A DNA stretch of 64,000 nucleotides from Nocardioides astragali (lineage in GTDB: Bacteria; Actinomycetota; Actinomycetes; Propionibacteriales; Nocardioidaceae), in contig NZ_JAFMZM010000005.1 of NCBI RefSeq assembly GCF_024436375.1, positions 310,001-374,000 on the forward strand. Direction: 5' to 3'. How positions within the stretch are numbered: position 1 is the first letter of the stretch; every line of letters starts with the position of its first letter. Below, in pieces: positions 42,327 to 49,519 of this stretch. A program made the position numbers and the translations under genes. A model generated the notes under the pieces. That model ran no database searches. It worked only from the letters and a program-made list of their open reading frames with translations, and was not told where the DNA came from.

Positions 42327-45300
42327 GTGAAGAAGCTCCTCCTCGCCGGACTGCCGGTCCTGATCGTCTTCATGGCCCTGCCGTTCGTCGTCACCCTGAT
42401 GGTGGTCATGACCACGACCGCGGCCGCCGAATGCCGCACCCAAACCAGCGAGACCGCACCCACCGAGCTCGGCGACCTCGGCGTCATCGACGGCCCCGCG
42501 GGCGGCCCGGTCAAGGGCAACATCACCATGGCGCAGGCCAACATCCCGCGCCGCTCCGGCCTCGACGGCTTCCGGGCCTCCATGCCCCAGGTGCTGTCGA
42601 CGAACCCCGACTTCGTCACCCTCAACGAGGCCAGCGGCTGGAGCCTGGCGCAGATCGAGGCCGCCGCCCCCGGCTACGACGCGTTCCGGGTCGAGGACCA
42701 CACCGGCGACAACAACTCGATGGGCAACGTCGTGCTCTGGAAGCGCGACACCTGGTCCAAGGCTAACGGCGGCCGGGTCACGATCGTGGAAAACGACCAG
42801 GGCTTCTACAAGGGCGAGCCGGTGACTTGGGACCGGTTCGCCACGTGGGTGATCCTCGAGCGCGCCGACGGCGCTGTGGTGTCGGTGATCTCCACCCACC
42901 ACATGATCAACCCGCACAAATACCCCCGCCAGCACAGCAACCCGCCGCTGACCCGGCCCCAGCAGTACGGCGCCGGCATGGACATCCTGCTGCAGCTGCG
43001 GAACTCCCTGGCCACCCACGGCCCGGTGCTCATCGGCGGCGACATGAACACCCACGCCTCCCACACCGACCTCCCGTGGACGGCGGCCGCCAAGATGAAG
43101 GCCGCCGGCTACGGCTGGCACAACCACTCGGTCGACTTCATCTTCTTCCCCCAGCACCAGGGCGTGCAGCTCGAGGGCGGCTGGGACGGGACCATGGTCT
43201 CCGACCACCACTGGATCGCCGCCCGCATCGCCATGAACGGCGCCGGCCCCGAGAGCACCCCCACGACCGCGGCCACCAGCGAAGGTGTGGTGACCGCCGC
43301 CCACACCACGAGGACGGCGGCCGAGCCCCCGTCCGGCGAGGTGCTCTCCCAGCTGATGCGACTGCGGTTCGCCTCCAGCGACCCAACCCTGACCACCGAA
43401 CAGGCCCGCAACGCGATCACCATCGCCCAGGTCGCCCGCGACCTCCAGGTTCCCCGCTACGGGCTGCAGATCGCGATCGCCACCGCGATCCAGGAGTCCA
43501 AGCTGGTCAACCTCGCCGGCGGCGACCGCGACTCCGGTGGCCTGTTCCAGCAGCGTCCCTCGACCGGCTGGGGGAGCCGTGCTGAGGTCACCAACCCGGT
43601 GCTCGCCGCGCGCGCCTTCTTCGGCCAGGCCCAGCACACCGGCAACCCCGGACTGCTCGACATCCCCGGCTGGCAGGACATGCCGCTGACGCAGGCGGCC
43701 CAGGCCGGGCAGCGCTCCGGCTTGACCGACGCCTACGCCCAGTGGGAGGACGTCGCCGGCGACACCACCGACCTCCTCGGAGGCGACCTACCCGACCTGC
43801 CAGACGTCGACGGCGCGGTCTCGAACGCGAACAACTGCGAGGACACCGTCAACCCGATCACCGTCGGGACCTTGAACATCCTGGGCGCCGGCCACACCGA
43901 CAACCAGGCGGGCGGCGGCAACGAGAAAGCCGGGTACGCCACCTGGGACAAGCGGCTGCCCGGGGCACTCAGCGCGATCGAGAACGCCGGCGTCACCATC
44001 GCCGGCCTCCAGGAGGTCCACGGCCCCCAGGCCAAGGCCCTAGTTGACCGCTACTCGGCCAAGTGGGGCATGTACCCGGCCACCGGCAACACCCAGAACA
44101 AGGTGATCTGGGACCGCGGCAGCTGGGAGATGACCGACTCACGCCTCGTCCAGATCCCGTACTTCAACGGCAAGGACGTCGGGATGCCGGTCGTCCAGCT
44201 GACAGGTGCGGCCGACAGCGTCAACGCCGGGCAGGTCATCTGGGTCTGGAGCATCCACAACCCCGCCAACACGCAAGGGAACGCCGCCGGGCACCGCAAG
44301 GCGGCGCTGCGCCGCCAGCTGGCCACCATGACCGAGCTCGCCGGCACCGGCACCCCGGCGGTGATCCTGGGCGACTTCAACGACGGCAAGGACGGCAACA
44401 ACTCCTCACACTGCGCGCTGACCCCTGAACTGAGCAACGCCTTCGGCGGATCGGCCGAGCCCTGCAAGAAGCCCCAGAAGGACGCGCCGATCGACCACAT
44501 CTACGGCGCCAACCTCACCTGGGCCAGCGCCGAGGTCGACAACAGCACCCAGGCCAACAAGATCGCTGACCACCCGCTGGTGGCCGCCACCACCGCCGGC
44601 AGCAGCGCGGGCTGCGCGGTCGCGACCGAGACCAACTACAACCTCGGCCCGGTCAAGCCGCAGCTGACGCAGCTGGTCAACATCCTCGGCCCGATGTTCG
44701 ACATCAAGACCGTCGGCGGCTACCGCGAGAGCGCCACCGACCCCCACGGTCACCCCGCCGGACTGGCGGCCGACTTCATGGTCCCGCTGACTCCCGCCGG
44801 CAAGGCCCAGGGGGACGCGCTCGTGGCGTACGCCCAGGCCCACGCCAGCGAGCTCGGCATCGACTACATCATCTGGTACCAGCGCATCTGGTCGGCCGCG
44901 CGAGCCGACGAGGGCTGGCGGCCGATGGAGGACCGAGGCTCGGCCACCGCGAACCACCTCGACCACCCGCACATCAACGTCCTCCCCGACGCCCAGGCCT
45001 CCCCGGTCGGCCTCGAGGGCGCGTCCTGCGACGAGGTGGTCTACCCGGTGCCGGCGGAGTACATCAGCACCGACAAGCTCAACTGGCACGACACCGGCCA
45101 CTACTGGACCAACTGGCACAGCGGAACCGACTTCTCCGCCCCGTGCGGCACGACCGTCTACGCCGCCCACGCCGGCACCATCGAGATCGACACCAGCCAG
45201 AGCTGGGCCGGCCCGCAGCTGGTCAAGGTCACCACCGGCGCCGGCTCTCTGACCACCTGGTACGCGCACATGCAGAGCGTCACCGTCAGCCGCGGCCAGA

Positions 45301-45470
45301 CCGTCGCTGCCGGCGAGCGGATCGGCCAGGTCGGCAACGAGGGAAACGGCTCCGGGTGCCACCTCCACTTCGAGGTCCACCTCGAGAACGGCTCCATCTA
45401 CGGACCCGACAACGTCGACCCCTCGACCTGGCTGGCTGGAAACGCCTCGAACCCGAGCCGGTCTGTGTGA
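42327..45470 (+). CDS. Secreted five-domain protein: EEP, SLT, EEP, M15-like, M23
   Basis: 1047 residues, GTG start, with an N-terminal membrane helix or signal (LLLAGLPVLIVFMALPFVVTLMVVM). Domains: EEP nuclease/phosphatase-type about 63-303 (TLNEASGW, GGDMNTH, SDHHW); lysozyme/SLT-like about 341-471 (IAIATAIQESKLVNL, DSGGLFQQRPSTGWG); a second EEP about 509-748 (AGLQEVHG, LGDFNDG, IDHIYG, ADHPL); an M15/ARB_07466-like part about 771-888 (HPAGLAADFMV, HLDHPHI); and an M23/LytM peptidase about 904-1041 (HSGTDFSAPCG, CHLHFEVH). The hydrolases should open the wall for the channel. What the two EEP domains cut outside the cell is unknown. Last gene of the T4SS operon. Confidence 0.85.
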   Translation: MKKLLLAGLPVLIVFMALPFVVTLMVVMTTTAAAECRTQTSETAPTELGDLGVIDGPAGGPVKGNITMAQANIPRRSGLDGFRASMPQVLSTNPDFVTLNEASGWSLAQIEAAAPGYDAFRVEDHTGDNNSMGNVVLWKRDTWSKANGGRVTIVENDQGFYKGEPVTWDRFATWVILERADGAVVSVISTHHMINPHKYPRQHSNPPLTRPQQYGAGMDILLQLRNSLATHGPVLIGGDMNTHASHTDLPWTAAAKMKAAGYGWHNHSVDFIFFPQHQGVQLEGGWDGTMVSDHHWIAARIAMNGAGPESTPTTAATSEGVVTAAHTTRTAAEPPSGEVLSQLMRLRFASSDPTLTTEQARNAITIAQVARDLQVPRYGLQIAIATAIQESKLVNLAGGDRDSGGLFQQRPSTGWGSRAEVTNPVLAARAFFGQAQHTGNPGLLDIPGWQDMPLTQAAQAGQRSGLTDAYAQWEDVAGDTTDLLGGDLPDLPDVDGAVSNANNCEDTVNPITVGTLNILGAGHTDNQAGGGNEKAGYATWDKRLPGALSAIENAGVTIAGLQEVHGPQAKALVDRYSAKWGMYPATGNTQNKVIWDRGSWEMTDSRLVQIPYFNGKDVGMPVVQLTGAADSVNAGQVIWVWSIHNPANTQGNAAGHRKAALRRQLATMTELAGTGTPAVILGDFNDGKDGNNSSHCALTPELSNAFGGSAEPCKKPQKDAPIDHIYGANLTWASAEVDNSTQANKIADHPLVAATTAGSSAGCAVATETNYNLGPVKPQLTQLVNILGPMFDIKTVGGYRESATDPHGHPAGLAADFMVPLTPAGKAQGDALVAYAQAHASELGIDYIIWYQRIWSAARADEGWRPMEDRGSATANHLDHPHINVLPDAQASPVGLEGASCDEVVYPVPAEYISTDKLNWHDTGHYWTNWHSGTDFSAPCGTTVYAAHAGTIEIDTSQSWAGPQLVKVTTGAGSLTTWYAHMQSVTVSRGQTVAAGERIGQVGNEGNGSGCHLHFEVHLENGSIYGPDNVDPSTWLAGNASNPSRSV

Positions 45471-45502
45471 TCGCTGCCGGGCCCTCCCGACACATAGGTG
45501 AC
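45467..45502 (+). promoter_or_regulatory. Conserved bipartite motif, copy C (coupling-protein operon)
   Basis: GTGATCGCT at 45467-45475, 17 bases, then CATAGGTGAC at 45493-45502. The first block contains the stop codon of the preceding gene. The second block lies 54 bases before the ATG at 45547, which has its own AGGAGG. Third copy of the motif, the same geometry as at 19315 and 34009. Confidence 0.75.
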
Positions 45503-45546
45503 CAACCAGAACTTCGACCACCCACGACTCCAGGAGGCGGAATCCA

Positions 45547-46149
45547 ATGCAGCGGGAGCGACGACGCGACCCCTACCCCTGGACCTGGGAGATCCCTGTA
45601 GCAGTGGCCCTGGCGACCCTGTTCGTCATCGTCATCGGCATCCAGCTCGGCCGCTCCGTCGCGAACCTGCTCGCCAGCGCCGGCTGGACCTGGCCCGACG
45701 CCAACGCCGGCGCGTTCCCCTCACCGATCGGCACCGCCTTCTGGACCAGCCTCCCCGGCGTGCTCAGCGGGCACGCCGACGCGGGCCTGCCCACACCGAC
45801 ACCGGACAGTCTGGCTGGCCGCGGCCTGGTGTGGGTCAGTCTCGCGATTACCGAGGTCGCGCTGCTGAGCGCCACCATCTGGGTCGGTGCCTGGGCCCAC
45901 CAGCGCTGGGGCCCGGGACGCATGCGCGGCATGGCCACCGCCGCAGAGGCCGAAAAGATCCTGGGCGTCATTCGGCTGCGCAAGGTCGCCGGCATCGTCC
46001 GCCCCGACCTCTGCGGCAAGCACGCCACCGCCACGGCGGCACCCGTTCAGCGCACCGCCAGCGACCTCACCGAACAGACCGGGCCGCAGCTCGGCCACGG
46101 GCTCAGCCCGTGGCTCCTGAACGGCCGCCGGACGAAGGAGAAGCGATGA
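45547..46149 (+). CDS. Membrane partner of the coupling protein
   Basis: 200 residues with two membrane helices (IPVAVALATLFVIVIGIQLGRSVANLLASA and GLVWVSLAITEVALLSATIWVGAW) separated by an exported Pro/Gly loop, and a basic cytoplasmic tail with EAEKILGVIRLRKVAGIVRPDL. The VirD4-type ATPase that follows has no membrane helix of its own, so this protein probably anchors it. Overlaps that gene by ATGA. Confidence 0.72.
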   Translation: MQRERRRDPYPWTWEIPVAVALATLFVIVIGIQLGRSVANLLASAGWTWPDANAGAFPSPIGTAFWTSLPGVLSGHADAGLPTPTPDSLAGRGLVWVSLAITEVALLSATIWVGAWAHQRWGPGRMRGMATAAEAEKILGVIRLRKVAGIVRPDLCGKHATATAAPVQRTASDLTEQTGPQLGHGLSPWLLNGRRTKEKR

Positions 46150-47624
46150 AGCTGAGGTTCAACCCGTGGGACGTGGGCTGGCGCATCGGGGACGCGCACG
46201 AGCCGCGTGGCGGCGAGCTGTGGGTGCCGTGGGACCGCACCGCCGGGGTGATCGGCCCGCAGGGCTCCGGCAAGACCCTCGACCTGCTCACCCCGGCGCT
46301 GCTCAGTGCCCCGGGCGCTGCCCTGGTCACCCTGACGAAGGTCGAGGACCTGCTGCTCAGCCTCACCGAACGCTCCCGCGACGACCGTCCGTGCGTGGTC
46401 CTCGACCCGTTCGGGCTGGCCGAGGGCGTCGTCGACGAGCTGATCTGGGACCCGATCGCCGGCTGCGTCGATCCCAAGGTCGCCGAGCGGCGAGCCAAGG
46501 CCTTCACCGCCGGCACCGTCAAGGGTGCGATCACCGGCGGCACCGGAGACGATGCCGCCCGGTTCTACGCCGCGGAATCGGCGAAGGTGCTGCAGGGCTA
46601 CTTCCACGCCGCGGCCCTGACCGGGAAGACCCTCGAGGATGTCCTGCAGTGGGTCGCGAACCCGACCGCGGCCACACAGCCGATGGAGATCCTGCGACGC
46701 CACCCGCACGCCGAGCCGTTCTGGCACGGCCTGCTGCACGGGGCGCTCAACGGCGACGACCGCACCGCCGGCAACACGATCACCACGGTGCAGCAGGCGG
46801 TGTCCCTGTTCTTCCAGGCCGACATCCGCCGCCGCTGCGTGCCCAGCCACGGGCACCCGGCCACCGACCTGGCCGACGTGATCCGTCGCCGCGGCACCAT
46901 CTACCTCCTGGGCCGCGAAGACCCCTACGCCTCGGCCAGCCCGCTGATGACCGCGGTGGCCGAGCACGTCTTGGACACCGGGCTGCTGCTGGCCAATAGC
47001 TCACCGTGGGGCGGCCGGCTATGCCCGCCGCTGGTCTCGGTTCTCGACGAGCTGCCCTCGACCGCACCGCTGCCGACCCTGCGCACCCGGATGGCCAACG
47101 AGCGCGCCCTGGGCCTGTCGTTCATCTGGGCCGCCCAGACCCGTCCCCAGCTGACCAGCATCTTCGGCGAGCACGAGGCCCGGGCGCTGCTCGGCCTCAC
47201 GAACACCCTGGTGATGTTCGGCGGGTCCAAGGACGTCGCGTTCAACCAGGAGATCTCCGACCTGCTCGGAACCGTCCGCATCGGCCGCGTCACCCACTCC
47301 ACCGGCGGGTTCAACGGCGGCAGCCGCAACTTCTCCGGCGACGACATCCCCATCATGCGGCCCGAGGAGGTCCGCCAGCTCCCCGAGCGGCGGGCCCTGG
47401 TGATCGCCGAGAACGGCAAGCCGATCATCGCCAAGCTGCACCGCTGCGTGGAGGGCAAGGCCGGCGAGCGGCTCCTGGCCGACCAGCGCGCGCTGCGCGC
47501 ACGGCTCACCAACCACCGCCGCATGGTCATCACCCCCGAGGCCCGGGCGACCGCCGCCCTCGTCGAGGCGCGCCGCCTCGGCTTCGTCGACGACGAGACC
47601 GAACCGACCAGGAGTGAGCTGTGA
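46146..47624 (+). CDS. VirD4/TraG-type coupling ATPase
   Basis: 492 residues. It begins with the cytoplasmic domain directly: Walker A GVIGPQGSGKTLDLLTPALL near residue 36, Walker B LVSVLDELPSTAPL near 297, then LSFIWAAQTRPQLTSIFGEHEA and TLVMFGGSKDVAF. N-terminal transmembrane helices of classical VirD4 are missing and may be supplied by the upstream protein. It should bring the relaxosome to the channel, yet no relaxase gene is in the window. Confidence 0.9.
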   Translation: MKLRFNPWDVGWRIGDAHEPRGGELWVPWDRTAGVIGPQGSGKTLDLLTPALLSAPGAALVTLTKVEDLLLSLTERSRDDRPCVVLDPFGLAEGVVDELIWDPIAGCVDPKVAERRAKAFTAGTVKGAITGGTGDDAARFYAAESAKVLQGYFHAAALTGKTLEDVLQWVANPTAATQPMEILRRHPHAEPFWHGLLHGALNGDDRTAGNTITTVQQAVSLFFQADIRRRCVPSHGHPATDLADVIRRRGTIYLLGREDPYASASPLMTAVAEHVLDTGLLLANSSPWGGRLCPPLVSVLDELPSTAPLPTLRTRMANERALGLSFIWAAQTRPQLTSIFGEHEARALLGLTNTLVMFGGSKDVAFNQEISDLLGTVRIGRVTHSTGGFNGGSRNFSGDDIPIMRPEEVRQLPERRALVIAENGKPIIAKLHRCVEGKAGERLLADQRALRARLTNHRRMVITPEARATAALVEARRLGFVDDETEPTRSEL

Positions 47625-48319
47625 CGACCGAACAGGCCCGACGGGCCGCACCCAGCCCGATGGTGTTCCCGTTCCCCGTGCCCGGCGAGCACGTCCGGCT
47701 GGCCTACCGCGAGCTCCACATCGCCATCAACGGCACCGAGGAGCAGAAGAAGGCTCTGGGCAACCACGCCCTGCTGCCGCGGCCCTGGGAGCCGGCCGCG
47801 TGCCTGGACCCCGAGCTGCGGCACCAGCTGTGGGAGTGGTTCGAGGACGTCGTGATCTGGCTCAACCGCGAGTACACCTGGGACGTCTCCAGGCTCATCC
47901 CCAGCTGCTGGCCACTCCACCCGCACCTGGTCCACGAGATCGCGGTGCTGGCCGACCAGCGCCGCCGCGCCGGGCTCGCGATGACCAGCGACGCGCTCGA
48001 GGAGTGGCACCGCTACTGCCTGCCCGCCTTCACCGACCGCATGCGGAACAGGCTGCGGGCCCACTGCGACGACGAGCACAAGAACTGGCCGGCCAAGCCG
48101 CGACACAACGAGCACCTGGGCGAGGCCAGCACCCAGCGGCGGGAGAACGCCTTCGGCCACGACGTCGACGCGCTGCCCGCCAACCGACGGGCCCATGAGC
48201 AGCCCGAGCCGGTCGGTCGACCGCGCCTCGTCGAGGTCGACCTGGACACCGGCGAGATCAAGGACGACCCGCTCGGTGCGCAGCCGCGCACCCGAACTGA
48301 GAAGGGACCGCGGGAATGA
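47621..48319 (+). CDS. Conjugation-operon protein of unknown function
   Basis: 232 residues, soluble, Trp-rich in the middle (RHQLWEWFEDVVIWLNREYTWDVSRLIPSCWPLHPHL) with a charged C-terminus (VGRPRLVEVDLDTGEIKDDPLG). The GTG start overlaps the coupling-protein stop (GTGA), and its own stop overlaps the next start. No catalytic motif or domain recognised. Position right after the coupling ATPase hints at a role in substrate or relaxosome handling. Confidence 0.65.
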   Translation: MTTEQARRAAPSPMVFPFPVPGEHVRLAYRELHIAINGTEEQKKALGNHALLPRPWEPAACLDPELRHQLWEWFEDVVIWLNREYTWDVSRLIPSCWPLHPHLVHEIAVLADQRRRAGLAMTSDALEEWHRYCLPAFTDRMRNRLRAHCDDEHKNWPAKPRHNEHLGEASTQRRENAFGHDVDALPANRRAHEQPEPVGRPRLVEVDLDTGEIKDDPLGAQPRTRTEKGPRE

Positions 48320-48691
48320 CAGGGGCAACGATGCAGACGAAGGAGCGTTCGGAGGCCATCGGTCGCGCGCAGCGCGCTCTCAAGGCCCTCGGCGAGCACC
48401 CACGCTCGAGCAAGAAGGAGCTCGGCCACGCGCGAGCACCTCAACGCCTGCTACTCCCACGGCTCCGGCGAATACGTGTGGAACGCCGTGGCGCAGGTCG
48501 AGGCGATGGTCGAGCGCCGTTACGGCGTCCCCAGCGCCGAGGAACACCGCCAGATAGTGGAGCCGAGCGAGGACCGCGAGGACCTCGAGGAGCGGGCGAC
48601 AGCCTCCCGCGGCCGCGCGGCCGAGGACCGTGCTGTCGCGTCGACGACGCCGGCGCACGATGTGGGACTCGCTCCCACCGCGTGGAGATGA
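48316..48691 (+). pseudogene. Frameshifted small gene at the end of the coupling operon
   Basis: From the ATG at 48316 one frame encodes a good helical start (KERSEAIGRAQRALKALGEHPRSSKKELGHAR). Around 48428-48436 it loses sense, and the next frame continues as EHLNACYSHGSGEYVWNAVAQVEAMVERRYG to a stop at 48691. Joined, the two give about 125 residues of protein-like sequence, so there is one extra base, a sequencing error, or a programmed +1 shift near the GCCACGCGCGAGC run. Family not recognised. Confidence 0.5.
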
Positions 48692-48778
48692 CGCCGACGC
48701 CTACGCCCAGTGCGCGAATCGGCCTCAGAACGCCGGCGAGAGACCAGGAACCGGCCGGTGGCGCTGGTGGTTGTGTCA

Positions 48779-48808
48779 GAGCGATTCTGAGCGATTCCGA
48801 GCGATCTG
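48779..48808. repeat. Three tandem 10-bp repeats
   Basis: GAGCGATTCT, GAGCGATTCC and GAGCGATCTG follow one another without a gap in the space after the coupling operon. Spacing near one helical turn suggests a protein-binding array, though three copies are few. Confidence 0.5.
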
Positions 48809-48836
48809 GCCGCAGCGGCCGTCGAGGCCTAGAGCC

Positions 48837-49049
48837 ATGCCCGACCCCGCGGCCTACGCCCTCCTGATCGTCGTGGCGATCGCCTACCTGGGTGGCGCCG
48901 TCCTGGTGATCGCGGTGTTGGCCGAGGTCCTGGTCGCATGGTCGGAGGGCTGGCGTCCCCGTAGTATGCCGGTCGCCCAGGAGATCAACCCGAGTCGAAT
49001 CTTCATGGTGCTTGCTCTATTCCTCTTGCCGTGCGGCTCGGGGTCGTGA
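48837..49049 (+). CDS. Small membrane protein (possible)
   Basis: 70 residues from the ATG at 48837: a long hydrophobic segment (YALLIVVAIAYLGGAVLVIAVLAEVLVAW), a polar turn and a second one (FMVLALFLLPCG). No clear Shine-Dalgarno. It could be a real small membrane protein at the border between transfer genes and cargo or a chance frame; hydrophobic composition favours real. Confidence 0.4.
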   Translation: MPDPAAYALLIVVAIAYLGGAVLVIAVLAEVLVAWSEGWRPRSMPVAQEINPSRIFMVLALFLLPCGSGS

Positions 49050-49183
49050 TCGTCCTCGCTTGGACGCGCTCAAGGTGGGATGGCTCGCCGTAGGTGTCAT
49101 TCTCCGCAGCATCGTCGGCGTTGCGCGCCAATCCGTAGGTCGCGCGTCGCGGGTCCCGCAGCCGGCTTCGTAGGATCGGCCCC

Positions 49184-49504
49184 GTGTCTGACGATCTCTC
49201 GCTGTTCGGTGACGACGACGAGCCTGCCGTTCCGCCGACTCAGGTGAGCGCGCCGGCGCCGATCGCGGATTGGCAGGTAGACCTGCTGCGGAAGGCGCTG
49301 GATGCCCGTGGGCTGACCGTGATGGAGGACCGGCAGCATGCGGTGGAAGGGGCCGCAGGTCGAGCGGTGCGGAGCCTCCGTGACCTGACGCACGACGAGG
49401 CGATCCGTGTGCTCAACCGCCTGGGTGAGGCGTCACGTGGTGCCGATAGTTCGACGTCACATTGGGAGTCCCGCGACGAGGACACTTGGATCGACCGCCT
49501 GTGA
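49184..49504 (+). CDS. Small acidic protein at the edge of the defence-like island
   Basis: 106 residues. An acidic start (DDLSLFGDDDEPAV), then a helical part (ADWQVDLLRKALDARGLTVMEDRQHAVEGAAG, HDEAIRVLNRLGEAS) and an Asp/Trp end. TAGGAT at 49171-49176 lies 7 bases before the GTG, so the message may be leaderless. It converges on the SNF2 gene 15 bases away. No family recognised; the place next to defence-type genes suggests a linked regulator or accessory. Confidence 0.55.
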   Translation: MSDDLSLFGDDDEPAVPPTQVSAPAPIADWQVDLLRKALDARGLTVMEDRQHAVEGAAGRAVRSLRDLTHDEAIRVLNRLGEASRGADSSTSHWESRDEDTWIDRL

Positions 49505-49519
49505 CGAGGACGCGTGGGA

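Noticed and set aside
49085..49135. CCGTAGGTG and a nearby GTGATCG as a further motif copy
   Set aside because: The spacing between the blocks is much longer than 17 and the first block is incomplete.
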